25,313 bases of DNA from Bacillota bacterium (GCA_030705945.1 JAUZPS010000010.1:1-25313), one strand, 5' to 3'. Numbered from the stretch's first letter, positions 1 to 8,695 are shown. The notes: generated from the letters alone by a model not told the origin. Translations and numbers: made by a program.

Positions 1-53
1 CGCTTTAACGTTATTTTGTGATAGGCAAATGTAAAAGATTAATTGCTTTTTAT
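1..53 (+). repeat. Family B palindromic repeat, right part (copy B1, cut by window edge)
   Basis: This is the right-hand part of the 99-bp palindromic repeat that is complete at 14871-14969 and 21171-21269. It includes the loop, the inner arm TTATTTTG, the linker GATAGG and the right outer arm ending GCTTTTTAT. The left arm lies outside the window. A family A repeat begins two bases later, so the two families are abutted here. Confidence 0.85.
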
Positions 54-54
54 A

Positions 55-148
55 TAGTATCAAAAAAATAACTGGTCGTTTCAAAAACTTGATATAATGG
101 GTTTTCGTCATATAAACTTGAACAAGGAATTTTTTGAAACGGCCTTAA
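55..148 (+). repeat. Family A hairpin repeat (copy A1)
   Basis: A copy of a non-coding repeat found at nine places in the window. Order of parts: TAGTATCAAAAAAATAACT, then the left stem arm GGTCGTTTCAAAAACTTG, a spacer containing GGGTTTTCGTC, a second AAACTTGA, and the right stem arm AATTTTTTGAAACGGCC followed by TTAA. The two arms pair over about 16 bp. This copy has a single ACTGGTC unit, and it lacks the AAGG usually found at the left tip, perhaps because it abuts repeat B1. It lies about 110 bp upstream of the pyrimidine-nucleoside phosphorylase start. Confidence 0.9.
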
Positions 149-256
149 TTATTTATATTTTGCAATAAACATTTTACATCCATTTTTATATTGCAAAACA
201 TATACATTGATTCATAAGCTGTGAGCTTATATTTTTTTACCGGGGGGTATTACTCA

Positions 257-1576
257 ATGAGAATGTATGAAATTATTGAAAAAAAGAGGGATGGTATTCC
301 TTTAAGTTTTGAAGAGCTGCAATTTTTTATAAATGGCTACTGTTGCGGCGATATACCTGATTATCAGGCGTCTGCTCTTTTAATGGCAATATTTCTTAAT
401 GGTTTAAATGAGAAAGAGACATCGGATTTGACAATTCTGATGGCTAATTCCGGAGATAAGGTTGATTTGTCAAGTATTCCAGGGATAAAAGTTGATAAGC
501 ACAGCACAGGAGGAGTAGGAGACAAGACTACGCTGGTGGTAGGACCGATTGTTGCAGCCTGTGGCGTTCCCGTTGCTAAAATGTCAGGAAGGGGATTAGG
601 ACATACAGGAGGGACCATTGATAAACTCGAGTCTATTCCAGGATTTAAAACTTCTCTTAGCATAGAAGAGTTTTTATCAAATGTTAAGGAAATTGGTATA
701 TCAATAGCTGGTCAGACTGGAAACCTTGCGCCTGCAGACAAAAAAATATACGCTTTGAGGGATGTTACAGCAACAGTTAATAATATTTCACTTATTGCCA
801 GCAGCATAATGAGCAAAAAACTCGCCTCTGGCGCTGACAGCATCGTATTGGATGTAAAAACCGGAAGCGGGGCATTTATGAAGACTGTTGAAGATTCTTT
901 GCATCTTGCGAGAATTATGGTAGACATCGGTGAGAGATTAGGGAAGAAAACATATGCGGTGATAACTGATATGGATGTCCCTTTAGGAAATTCGGTTGGT
1001 AATTCTTTAGAAGTTATCGAAGCAATCGACACATTAAAGGGAAAAGGCCCTTATGATCTGGAAAATCTATGCCTTATACTTTCCGCAAGGATGCTTGAGA
1101 AGGCGGGCAAGGGGAACTATGAGGAGTGTATGCGCATGGCTAAAAACGCTATTGATGATGGCAGCGCATTGAAAAAGTTCCGTGATTTGATTGAAAAACA
1201 AAGTGGAAATCCATTAGTGATAGAAGACTATACGCTTTTTGGAAAAGCAAGGTTTGTCTTTGAATATCGAGCAAAAAACGATGGCTTTATTGAAGCGATA
1301 AAAACCGACAGTCTTGGAATCGCTTCAATGATTCTCGGAGCAGGAAGAGAGACTAAGGAAAGTCAAATTGATTACACGGCGGGCATTACGCTTCAGAAAA
1401 AAACTTGCGATAGGGTTAGTAAAGACGAAGTGATTGCAATACTTTATACAGACAATCAGGAAAGTATCAATAAAGCAATTGAAGTTTTAAATTGCGCTGT
1501 TAAAATAACGGCATCAGCTCCGGTTTTAAGGCCTTTGATTCTCGCTAGCGTAGATTCTGGAAGTATAAATGTATGA
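257..1576 (+). CDS. pdp: Pyrimidine-nucleoside phosphorylase
   Basis: The enzyme splits uridine, deoxyuridine and thymidine with phosphate to give the free base and (deoxy)ribose-1-phosphate, in cytosolic nucleoside salvage. The protein has 439 residues, normal for the family. The phosphate-binding stretch KHSTGGVGDKT is at residues 81-91, and the thymidine/pyrimidine phosphorylase signature SGRGLGHTGGTIDKLE is at 110-125. I chose the ATG at 257 because a GGGGGG ribosome binding site lies 9 bases upstream and because family members begin MRMYxIIxKKRDG. A GTG at 221 in the same frame would add 12 unlikely residues. Upstream are repeats B1 and A1. Downstream, the next gene is a dacF-type carboxypeptidase; a nucleoside phosphorylase next to dacF is a familiar Firmicute arrangement (drm-punA-dacF in Bacillus subtilis), but here 550 bp separate them. 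The choice between pdp and deoA rests on general similarity, so the broader two-substrate pdp activity is inferred. Confidence 0.95.
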   Translation: MRMYEIIEKKRDGIPLSFEELQFFINGYCCGDIPDYQASALLMAIFLNGLNEKETSDLTILMANSGDKVDLSSIPGIKVDKHSTGGVGDKTTLVVGPIVAACGVPVAKMSGRGLGHTGGTIDKLESIPGFKTSLSIEEFLSNVKEIGISIAGQTGNLAPADKKIYALRDVTATVNNISLIASSIMSKKLASGADSIVLDVKTGSGAFMKTVEDSLHLARIMVDIGERLGKKTYAVITDMDVPLGNSVGNSLEVIEAIDTLKGKGPYDLENLCLILSARMLEKAGKGNYEECMRMAKNAIDDGSALKKFRDLIEKQSGNPLVIEDYTLFGKARFVFEYRAKNDGFIEAIKTDSLGIASMILGAGRETKESQIDYTAGITLQKKTCDRVSKDEVIAILYTDNQESINKAIEVLNCAVKITASAPVLRPLILASVDSGSINV

Positions 1577-1842
1577 ACAGCGTAAAATAGGTATGAAATA
1601 TTCGCCAATTAAATTTATTAATAAAGCTATTTATATATTGCTGCTATGTAAATGTATGGCTTTGAAGTAAAAAGGTGACGTCAGAGTGTTATGTATGAAT
1701 GTTTAGTTCTGATAAAATTGCCAGGGACCTGCGCCGTAGGGTAATATTGGTGAATGTGACATGCTAATAATGGAACAAATTACACTTTAACTTATCAAAA
1801 TCAAAATTTATAATATCATTGAAATAGGTTATCACGCTTAGA
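1577..1842. other. Intergenic stretch without a recognised gene
   Basis: No open frame here resembles a protein. The stretch includes a patch around 1715-1745 that is richer in G and C than the flanks (CCAGGGACCTGCGCCGTAGGG). I compared it by eye with common riboswitch and RNA motifs and could not assign it. No convincing terminator hairpin follows the phosphorylase gene. Confidence 0.4.
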
Positions 1843-1943
1843 TAGTATTAAAAAAATAACTGGTCAACTGGTCGTTTCAAAAAACTGATATAATGGGTTT
1901 TCGTCGTATAAACTTGAACAAGGAATTTTTTGAAACGCCCTTA
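1843..1943 (+). repeat. Family A hairpin repeat (copy A2)
   Basis: A full copy in the gap between the phosphorylase and dacF genes. It carries the tandem ACTGGTCA-ACTGGTCG version of the left part, shared with copy A8, and TTTCGTCGTATAAACTTG in the spacer. It ends GAAACGCCCTTA. The arms CGTTTCAAAAAA and TTTTTTGAAACG are complementary. Confidence 0.92.
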
Positions 1944-2126
1944 TCAAACGTTATTATCGTATATCCAGAATATACTGGCGCTATTATGCATAAAAATATT
2001 TTATAAAATCTATATTCTTTTGTTATAGTTCAGAAATAAGGGTGCTTTAAAAAAATTCATTGTTGACTTTCAATATCGTTGGCTTTCAATATATATTTAC
2101 CAATATAAAAACCTGGAGGGATTTTA

Positions 2127-3344
2127 GTGATTAAAAAGACGATTGCTATTTTATTACTTGTTACAGCAATGGTAGCCAACACTGCTATAATACCAGCTGT
2201 AGCAGCGCCCCAGAATAACGTGTCTCAAGATGCCGCGAAGGCTGCGGGAAAAAAAGCTGATTCCAGTAAGACTCTTGACCTTAAAGCGAAGGCTGCAATA
2301 TTGATTGACGCGGGAACAGGCAATATTATGATGGAAAAAAACAGCCACGAAAAGCTTCCTATTGCCAGCGTAACAAAGGTAATGTCAATGCTGCTAATTA
2401 TGGAAGCGATTGATTCAGGCAAGATTACCTATGAAGATAAGGTGCAGGTTTCAGACCATTCCTACAATATGGGGGGGTCGCAGGTTTATTTAAAGCCTGG
2501 TGAGGAATTTACAGTTATGGAAATGTTAAAGGCTGTAGCAATTCATTCTGCAAATGATGCTGTTGTCGCATTAGCTGAAAAAGTAAGCGGAAGCGAAGAA
2601 GCTTTTGTCGATCTGATGAATCAGAAAGCCAAGGAATTGGGAATGAACGACACTAACTTTTTAGATTGTAATGGTCTTACAGACGAAGGACATTATAGTT
2701 CTGCCAATGATGTGGCAATTATGTCTAGGGAACTCATTGAAAAACATCCAAAGATACTTGAAATAACAACTATCTGGCATGACACATTCAGAAACGGGAG
2801 CTTTTCACTGGATAATACCAATAAACTTATTAACTCATATAATGGATGCAACGGCTTAAAGACAGGTTTTACTACAAAAGCCGGCTATTGTCTCTCCGCG
2901 TCGGCGAAAAGGAATAATATGCAGATAATTGCTGTTGTCTTAGGCGAGCCAGATATGGATACAAGGTTTTCAGAATCGAAAAAGCTCTTGGACTATGGTT
3001 TTGCTAACTATGAAATATCCCAGATAAGCAAATCAGGTGACGAAATGGGCTCTGTAGAGGTAAGAAAAGGCGTAGGGATGAGTGTCAAGGGAGTTTTAAA
3101 GTCTGATGTAAGCTTGCTTATCCAAAAAGGCAATAAGGATCAAATAAAACACTCAGTCAAGATGATGGATTTTGTTGAAGCGCCTGTCAAGCAAGGTCAG
3201 AAAATAGGAGAGGTAAGCTTTGAGTCCAATGGAAAAATTGTGGGAAAGGCTGATGTTGTAGCGCAGGCTGAAATAAAGAAAGCCTCATTTGTACGTTTGT
3301 TTTTTAGAATGGTTATAGGTTGGTTCGGCATTGGAAGAAAGTAG
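2127..3344 (+). CDS. dacF: D-alanyl-D-alanine carboxypeptidase, DacF-like (peptidase S11)
   Basis: A penicillin-binding protein that removes the terminal D-Ala from peptidoglycan stem peptides outside the membrane. In B. subtilis DacF acts in the forespore and helps set cortex cross-linking. The 405-residue protein has a signal peptide (residues 1-27, ending AVAA). It carries all three S11 active-site motifs: SVTK (Ser81 nucleophile, Lys84), SAN (141-143) and KTG (245-247). A C-terminal beta-rich domain (about 300-375) precedes a hydrophobic or amphipathic tail with the segment VRLFFRMVIGWFGIG, likely the membrane anchor. It starts with GTG, supported by GGAGGG six bases upstream. The gene stands alone, with repeat A2 upstream and a terminator downstream. 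S11 carboxypeptidases are hard to tell apart, so the name dacF leans on the phosphorylase neighbour. Sporulation-sigma control is likely by analogy, but I could not pick a clear promoter. Confidence 0.93.
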   Translation: MIKKTIAILLLVTAMVANTAIIPAVAAPQNNVSQDAAKAAGKKADSSKTLDLKAKAAILIDAGTGNIMMEKNSHEKLPIASVTKVMSMLLIMEAIDSGKITYEDKVQVSDHSYNMGGSQVYLKPGEEFTVMEMLKAVAIHSANDAVVALAEKVSGSEEAFVDLMNQKAKELGMNDTNFLDCNGLTDEGHYSSANDVAIMSRELIEKHPKILEITTIWHDTFRNGSFSLDNTNKLINSYNGCNGLKTGFTTKAGYCLSASAKRNNMQIIAVVLGEPDMDTRFSESKKLLDYGFANYEISQISKSGDEMGSVEVRKGVGMSVKGVLKSDVSLLIQKGNKDQIKHSVKMMDFVEAPVKQGQKIGEVSFESNGKIVGKADVVAQAEIKKASFVRLFFRMVIGWFGIGRK

Positions 3345-3382
3345 TTTTAATACATGAAATATAATTTTATAATCAACAAATT

Positions 3383-3411
3383 AAAAGGATGAATGAAATC
3401 ATCCTTTTTTT
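3383..3411 (+). terminator. Rho-independent terminator after dacF
   Basis: The stem AAAAGGATG/CATCCTTTT closes an 8-base loop and is followed by a run of T. It lies 39 bp after the dacF stop codon and separates dacF from the membrane/MoxR cluster. Confidence 0.85.
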
Positions 3412-3445
3412 GTCGGAGAAATTTATAACTTTTTTCTCAATGGTA

Positions 3446-3474
3446 TTGAGTCTTAATTTAAAAAATAGTAAAAT
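3446..3474 (+). promoter_or_regulatory. Candidate sigma-A promoter for the membrane/MoxR cluster
   Basis: TTGAGT and TAAAAT are separated by 17 bp and lie 45 bp upstream of the first gene of the cluster, just after the dacF terminator. The match to consensus is 4/6 and 5/6. AT-rich DNA yields chance matches, so this is tentative. Confidence 0.5.
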
Positions 3475-3518
3475 GTTAATTGCATAATTATATGAATTAT
3501 AAGTGAAAAGAGGTTCAA

Positions 3519-4499
3519 ATGAAAGAAAATGAAAATAGATTAGTAAAAATGTCTGCAGTTGATATTGTTGATTACTCGGTTGAGGTTTATAAACGTAATT
3601 TCAAGAAACTTACGATTATGACTTTGATTCTATATGTGCCATTTGCATTGATTTATGTGATAATATCAGGTTTTCTTACTAAGGATCTTAATAGCCTGAC
3701 AGCTGACAGGGGCTCAAGTTTCTCCATTATTATGGCTTATCTCTTTGTAAGCGTAGGTCTATTGTTTTTCTATCTGTGTTATTTCTTGACGATAAATGGC
3801 GTTCTGCAGGCTGCAATAAGCAAATTTATATATAATGATGTTGTTTATGGCAAAACTCTTGGAGTAAAAGAAGTTATTAAAGGTAGTTTCAGGAAAATGC
3901 ATAAAATTTTGGGATACAGATTATTGTTTTATTTGATTATGACAGGCGCAATTATGGCGGCAGTTGCAGTTTTTTACATACTTTTATTGGTTTTTGCCTT
4001 TTCATCATTGACTACAGTTACGGCAACTCAAGGGCTAAGCAATGTGGGAAGTGTGGTTATGGCAATAATTATGATTATTTTATTTATCGCCTTCATATTT
4101 GGCGCTTTTGTTATACTTGGTGTTTTTTATATAAGATTTGGCTTTGGAGTTCAGGCAATTTCAATTGAAGATAAGGGCGCGACCGAAGGTATATCAAGAA
4201 GCGCGGAGCTTTCCAGAAAAATGTTCTGGAAATCATTTTTGGCGTTTTTTTTAGGAAGCCTCATATATTGTTTCTTTCCATTCTTATCGATGGGTTTGTC
4301 AGTACTGCTTTCATTTTTAGATAAGGAATTATATAATCAGATACAAATTGTGTCAACGTCATTTGTTCAGTTAGGCTATGCTGTTTTTTATCCATTTATA
4401 GCAACTTTGACAACTATGATCTTTATCAATTATAAAATAAGCAATGAAGGCTTGGATCTGGAGTTAAAGGTTGATAACTTATTAATGGGCGGTAAATAA
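3519..4499 (+). CDS. Six-pass membrane protein of unknown function
   Basis: A 326-residue protein with about six hydrophobic segments, near residues 29-54, 70-95, 125-160, 175-208, 235-265 and 285-308. Both ends are likely cytoplasmic. There is no signal peptide and no catalytic motif that I recognise. The overall look, with a short N-terminal segment MSAVDIVDYSVEVYKRNFKK before the first helix and a polar SRSAELSRKMFWKS loop before the fifth, resembles proteins annotated as having a glycerophosphodiester-phosphodiesterase membrane domain. These lack the enzyme domain. The start is supported by AGAGG five bases upstream. It is the first gene of the plus-strand cluster leading to DUF4129, DUF4350, MoxR and DUF58, with 70 bp to the next gene, so I infer it belongs to the same membrane system. 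Its function is unknown. Confidence 0.8.
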   Translation: MKENENRLVKMSAVDIVDYSVEVYKRNFKKLTIMTLILYVPFALIYVIISGFLTKDLNSLTADRGSSFSIIMAYLFVSVGLLFFYLCYFLTINGVLQAAISKFIYNDVVYGKTLGVKEVIKGSFRKMHKILGYRLLFYLIMTGAIMAAVAVFYILLLVFAFSSLTTVTATQGLSNVGSVVMAIIMIILFIAFIFGAFVILGVFYIRFGFGVQAISIEDKGATEGISRSAELSRKMFWKSFLAFFLGSLIYCFFPFLSMGLSVLLSFLDKELYNQIQIVSTSFVQLGYAVFYPFIATLTTMIFINYKISNEGLDLELKVDNLLMGGK

Positions 4500-4523
4500 G
4501 ATTTCAATTGATTCATAAACCAT

Positions 4524-4558
4524 ATTAAAATTATTATTAATCTTACATTTAGCAGAGG
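4524..4558 (+). repeat. Family B fragment carrying the DUF4129 gene's ribosome binding site (copy B5)
   Basis: These 35 bases match the left arm of copy B4 (22891-22925) at 31 positions, with the shared core TTATTAATCTTACATT. The fragment ends with AGAGG, where other copies have AGAGC. That AGAGG is the apparent ribosome binding site of the gene starting at 4570. Confidence 0.7.
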
Positions 4559-4569
4559 TAATTTTTATA

Positions 4570-5349
4570 ATGCATAAATTCTTATATATTAGAAAAAAAA
4601 TAATAGTTAAGTTTTTGAAATTTAAGTTCAGCCTTATAGCTGCGTTTGTTGTTATAAACTGCCGCTTGACTTCGTTTTCTAATGCTATGTCTGAGGATAG
4701 GAAGCAGAAGGTTAATGACAGTCTTAATAAGATATTATCTTCTAAAGAGTTTCAGGCTCACAAAAACGGAAAAACTTTTCTTGAAAAAATATCCGATGTG
4801 ATTCAGAATATTTTGGATAAAATCAGAGAACTGCTGGATCGCATTAATCCCCCTGAACCTAACTTACCAATTAAGCCAAGAGGGATTTCTTCAGGCGCAA
4901 GCGTCGTCTTCCAATTCTTCTGTATCTTATTGTTGTTAGCGATTGTAGTGGTTGGAGCGTATTTTCTCTTAAGGAAGCTGCGTTCTGAAAGAAAGATTAA
5001 AGAAAATGAAGATTCTGAGCTTCTGGTGATGCTTAAAGATCCTGATTCAGTTATGCAGCAGGTTATGGAGTTTTATTCAAAAGGCGATTTCAGACAGGGT
5101 CTAAGATACCTGTACTTAGCTTTGCTGCTTAAGTTGAATGAGCAGGAGTTTATTAAAATTGACAAAGCAAAAACTAACAAACAATATTTAAACGAGTTGT
5201 ATAAAAACGAATATATAAATTACAACAGAGTCAATGAATTTACACGTATCTTTAATAAATGCTGGTATGGAAACAGGAATATTGATAAAGAAAAGTTTGA
5301 CAGATGGCATAAAGAATATTCCTCTATTATAGGGGAGGCTCAAGCATGA
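4570..5349 (+). CDS. DUF4129 domain membrane protein
   Basis: A 259-residue protein with an N-terminal hydrophobic segment (about 17-40, signal or anchor), a polar region (41-108) that is probably extracytoplasmic, a strong membrane helix at about 111-134, and a cytoplasmic C-terminal domain (about 150-255). The last part shows the DUF4129 pattern: GDFRQGLRYLYLALLLKLNE, then a KTNKQYLNEL-type stretch, then FTRIFNKCWYGN. DUF4129 proteins are routinely encoded with MoxR ATPases and DUF58 proteins, and their biochemical role is not established. The start at 4570 has AGAGG upstream, supplied by a family B repeat fragment. The stop overlaps the next start in ATGA, so translation is probably coupled to the DUF4350 gene. 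Confidence 0.85.
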   Translation: MHKFLYIRKKIIVKFLKFKFSLIAAFVVINCRLTSFSNAMSEDRKQKVNDSLNKILSSKEFQAHKNGKTFLEKISDVIQNILDKIRELLDRINPPEPNLPIKPRGISSGASVVFQFFCILLLLAIVVVGAYFLLRKLRSERKIKENEDSELLVMLKDPDSVMQQVMEFYSKGDFRQGLRYLYLALLLKLNEQEFIKIDKAKTNKQYLNELYKNEYINYNRVNEFTRIFNKCWYGNRNIDKEKFDRWHKEYSSIIGEAQA

Positions 5350-6371
5350 AAGCAAAGCTGATTTTAAAAAAGGCGGCAATATACTTTTTGATAGCGGCGT
5401 TTGTCGTTTTTATCGGATTAATTGTAATGACCTTAAAGGACAACAAAAAATATAATGACTATACTTCATTTAGTGCGGCTCCCCATGGAGAAAAAGCTTT
5501 ATATCTGTTGGCGGATAAAATGGGCTACAATGCGCTCAGGTTTAAAAAGACAGTTCGCTTTATGCCCGACGGCGTCACAATGGTTGTGATACAACCAGAC
5601 ACTGATACGCTTTATGACGATATAGAAATAAAATATCTGAAAATGTGGTTGGAAAAAGGTAATTCTTTAATGCTCATAGGAGATGACAACAACAATTTCA
5701 ATAAGCTTCAGGAAAAACTTAATGCCGCCTCAGAGAGAAATGACAGTTCTCCATTGAATTGGTCAATTTATAAGGTCGGTCAAGGTAAAATATTTGTTTC
5801 TTATGGCTTGGAGAGTTTTTTAAATGGAGGCTTGAACGATAGCGATGGGGCTGTATCGTTTATAGATGTTCTTGATAAAATCGGATCTAAAACAGTTTAT
5901 TTTAATGAGTACTACCACAACTTAGGGGAAGGACTTACTATAAGGGATATTATTGGATTTCCCGGAGAACTTGCTATTTTTCAGATAATACTTGCGCTTA
6001 TCGTTCTCTACTTTGCCGTTTCCAAAAGGTTTGGAAAGCCTGTTACGGTATTTGAAATAATAAAACGCAAGGAGAATGAGAATATATACGCGCTTTCTAA
6101 TATATATAAATCATCTAAAGCCAATTCATATGTGTTAGACGTCATGTTCAGAAGGTTGAAGAGGGATCTGGCAAAGTACTTTGGCATGGATTCTATGCCG
6201 GAAAATGACGAGTTAATAAGCGCTGCGTCAAATGATGGGCGCGCTGCAAACATGGACTTAAAGTCGGGTTTTGTAAGATGTGAGAATTATATTAATAGAG
6301 ACAGCAAGAATATGCAGGAATTTATATATTTAGCTACATGGATAGAGAAGATCAGAGAGGAGATCGTATAA
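5346..6371 (+). CDS. DUF4350 domain membrane protein
   Basis: A 341-residue protein. A membrane helix (about 9-31) is followed by an extracytoplasmic domain (about 38-195) with the DUF4350 features YTSFSAAPHGEKALYLLAD, then VVIQPDT and a SLMLIGDD strand. This looks like a GATase1/Rossmann-like fold that in this family is presumed to bind a ligand. A second helix is at about 208-226 (AIFQIILALIVLYFAVSKR), followed by a cytoplasmic tail (about 230-341) rich in charged helices. The gene overlaps both neighbours: ATGA with DUF4129, and TAATG with the MoxR gene. This tight packing supports one transcript and a shared complex. The molecular function is not known; DUF4350 genes are typical partners of MoxR and DUF58 genes. 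Confidence 0.85.
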   Translation: MKAKLILKKAAIYFLIAAFVVFIGLIVMTLKDNKKYNDYTSFSAAPHGEKALYLLADKMGYNALRFKKTVRFMPDGVTMVVIQPDTDTLYDDIEIKYLKMWLEKGNSLMLIGDDNNNFNKLQEKLNAASERNDSSPLNWSIYKVGQGKIFVSYGLESFLNGGLNDSDGAVSFIDVLDKIGSKTVYFNEYYHNLGEGLTIRDIIGFPGELAIFQIILALIVLYFAVSKRFGKPVTVFEIIKRKENENIYALSNIYKSSKANSYVLDVMFRRLKRDLAKYFGMDSMPENDELISAASNDGRAANMDLKSGFVRCENYINRDSKNMQEFIYLATWIEKIREEIV

Positions 6372-7348
6372 TGGAAGATAATTATATTACAGGCGCTGAA
6401 GGCTTTACTCAACTAAAGTCTAAAGCTATAATTGATGAGGTTTCAAAGGTTGTTGTAGGACAATATGGTTTTATAGAGCAGATGGTGGTCGTTTTGTTAT
6501 CTGGAGGACATATTCTCATTGAGGGTGTTCCTGGTTTGGCAAAGACTCTGGCGGCAAAAGTCATGGCAAAAACAATAAGAGCTGAGTTTAAGAGGGTCCA
6601 GTTTACTCCGGACCTTATGCCTGCGGATATAACCGGCACAAAAATCTATGATTCCAAGTTAGGAGGTTTTTACCTCAAAAGAGGCCCTCTATTTACAAAC
6701 ATTTTTCTGGCTGATGAAATTAACAGAACACCTCCCAAAACTCAGGCAGCTCTTTTAGAGTCAATGGAAGAGAGAGCGATAACAATTGATGGCGAGACCA
6801 ATAAACTTAATGAACCTTTTATTGTGGTGGCAACGCAGAACCCTGTTGAATATGAAGGAACATATCCCCTTCCTGAAGCTCAGCTAGACAGATTTATGAT
6901 GAAGCTGACCGTCGATTATATGCCCCAGAAGTTTGAAAACATGATGCTTGAGAAATGCGCATCAGGATTTAACAGCCACAATATTGAAGATATTAATATA
7001 AATACTGTGTGCGATTTTGAGGATATACAAAAATGCAGGGAGGAGATATTAAAGGTTGAAGTTAACGAAGGCATTATTAATTATATAACTTCAATAGTAA
7101 GGGCAACGAGAAATTCTCCAAGTCTAGTATTAGGAGCAAGCCCTAGAGCTTCAATATCAATTCTTTATGCCGCTAAGACAATAGCCGCAATGCAGGGACG
7201 TAATTTTGTTATGCCTGAAGATATAAAGGAGATTGCGGTTCCTGTTTTAAGACACAGGATAATACTAAAGCCTGAAGCAAGTATCGACGGACTAAGAAGC
7301 GATGACGCAATAATAAATATTCTCAATAAAGTAGAAGTGCCAAGATAG
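6371..7348 (+). CDS. MoxR-family AAA+ ATPase
   Basis: A cytosolic ATPase of the MoxR class, thought to act as a chaperone that remodels or activates partner proteins with von Willebrand A-like domains, here probably the DUF58 protein. The protein has 325 residues. Walker A GVPGLAKT is at 52-59, Walker B IFLADE at 111-116, and sensor 1 lies in VVATQNP (Asn157). The family signature EGTYPLPEAQLDRF follows, with sensor 2 in GASPRAS near residue 260. I chose the ATG at 6371, which overlaps the previous stop (TAATG) and has AGAGAGGAGA 8-9 bases upstream. A longer frame from 6338 would overlap the DUF4350 gene by 34 bases and adds residues not seen in the family. The DUF58 gene follows 16 bp later. 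Confidence 0.95.
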   Translation: MEDNYITGAEGFTQLKSKAIIDEVSKVVVGQYGFIEQMVVVLLSGGHILIEGVPGLAKTLAAKVMAKTIRAEFKRVQFTPDLMPADITGTKIYDSKLGGFYLKRGPLFTNIFLADEINRTPPKTQAALLESMEERAITIDGETNKLNEPFIVVATQNPVEYEGTYPLPEAQLDRFMMKLTVDYMPQKFENMMLEKCASGFNSHNIEDININTVCDFEDIQKCREEILKVEVNEGIINYITSIVRATRNSPSLVLGASPRASISILYAAKTIAAMQGRNFVMPEDIKEIAVPVLRHRIILKPEASIDGLRSDDAIINILNKVEVPR

Positions 7349-7364
7349 ATAAGGAGCAAAGACC

Positions 7365-8675
7365 ATGCCTTTTAGCAAAACCTTTGCAGGGTTGACAGTT
7401 TTGGGTGTAATACCCATTATTCTAGGAGCGATATTAGGGATACCGTTCTACATGTTTATAATATATAATTTGTTATTGATTGTATTTCTCATTGTAGATA
7501 TAAATATAACTCCTGGGGTTGATACATTGGAAGTGGAGCGTGAATGTGACCAGAAGCTTTCAATGGGCTCAGAAAATATCATTAAAATTAAAATACGTAA
7601 CAAAGGTGATCGGGTACTGGATATTGAAGCAAGGGATGAGGTTCCGTCCTTTATGACAATTATGGATGGCTCTGTCAGAATAAAGTCCGTACCTCACTAT
7701 GAAAACGCGGGAACGTATACAGTTATTCCGCAAAAAAGGGGAGAATATACTTTTGGTAATATTTATCTAAGGTATAGAGGGACGCTTAAGCTTTGCATGA
7801 AATATGGAAAGTTTGATACCATTGGAAAGTATAAGGTCTATCCCAATTTAAAAGATCTCAAAAGATATAGTTTTGCCTCCTTGAAAAAGAGTTTACTGCT
7901 TCATGGAAATAAAAAGATGAAGGCTTATGGAATAGGAACCGAGTTTGAAAGCCTGAGGGAATACACTGAGGGTGATGATTACAGAAAAGTAAACTGGATG
8001 GCTACCGCAAGATCCAGTAAGCTGATTGTAAACACATATGAACCCGAAAGAAACCAACAGGTATATATTTTGCTTGATTCCAGCAGAGTAATGAATTCTG
8101 AAATTGATTACATCAAAAAGCTCGATTACGCGATTAACTCAGCTTTTCTTTTGGCGGAGATCGCTGGAAAAAAGGGCGATAATATTGGCCTTCTGGTTTT
8201 TGATAAAGAAGTTAAACGGTTTGTTAAATCAGGCAAGGGTATGGCTCATTTTAGCAACATTGCAGAAAATCTATATAATGTTGAAGAAAATTTCGTAACC
8301 GCCGATTATGACAACGCGCTTTTTCACCTGAGCAAATACCAGCGGAGAAGAAGTTTATTATGTATTTTTACTGATTTATTCAATTCCCATGAAGCTCTGG
8401 CGCTTGTAAAGGCTCTGAAGACTACTGGGAAGAATCATATACCTCTTGTTATAACTATTAAAGATATGAGGGTATATGACATGGCTAATATTGAGATTAA
8501 ACAGAGTTCGGACATATATGATAAGTGCGCCGCGCAAAAGGAAATTGAAGAGCGTGAAAAGGTTCAAAGGATATTTTCAAGCGCGGGTATTTCTTCAATT
8601 GATATTCCTCCAGACAAACTATCTATGGAAGTAGTGAACAAGTATCTGACTATGAAATCTATGATGCAGCTTTAG
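7365..8675 (+). CDS. DUF58 domain protein (vWA-like partner of MoxR)
   Basis: A 436-residue protein anchored by two N-terminal hydrophobic segments (about 8-45), followed by an immunoglobulin-like or beta-rich part (about 55-150). The DUF58 core has the hallmark EFESLREYTEGDDYRKVNW at about 192-211. A von Willebrand A-like fold follows, with VYILLDSS giving the metal-site-like DxS near residue 238. DUF58 proteins pair with MoxR ATPases across bacteria and are proposed substrates or effectors; no direct activity is established. The start is supported by AAGGAGC about 10 bases upstream. The gene ends against a terminator whose stem begins inside its last codons, and it converges on the SpoIIM-family gene 20 bp away. 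Confidence 0.92.
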   Translation: MPFSKTFAGLTVLGVIPIILGAILGIPFYMFIIYNLLLIVFLIVDINITPGVDTLEVERECDQKLSMGSENIIKIKIRNKGDRVLDIEARDEVPSFMTIMDGSVRIKSVPHYENAGTYTVIPQKRGEYTFGNIYLRYRGTLKLCMKYGKFDTIGKYKVYPNLKDLKRYSFASLKKSLLLHGNKKMKAYGIGTEFESLREYTEGDDYRKVNWMATARSSKLIVNTYEPERNQQVYILLDSSRVMNSEIDYIKKLDYAINSAFLLAEIAGKKGDNIGLLVFDKEVKRFVKSGKGMAHFSNIAENLYNVEENFVTADYDNALFHLSKYQRRRSLLCIFTDLFNSHEALALVKALKTTGKNHIPLVITIKDMRVYDMANIEIKQSSDIYDKCAAQKEIEEREKVQRIFSSAGISSIDIPPDKLSMEVVNKYLTMKSMMQL

Positions 8676-8695
8676 AATATGGGCTGCATTTTTTA
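8664..8695 (+). terminator. Terminator ending the MoxR/DUF58 transcript
   Basis: The stem ATGCAGC/GCTGCAT has a 12-base loop and is followed by a T run. It starts inside the last codons of the DUF58 gene and ends just before the stop codon of the convergent SpoIIM-family gene, so it fills the whole 20-bp gap. Confidence 0.85.

Noticed and set aside
221..256. Longer start (GTG) for the pyrimidine-nucleoside phosphorylase
   Set aside because: It would add 12 residues absent from the family, and the GGGGGG ribosome binding site lies inside that extension, correctly spaced for the ATG at 257.
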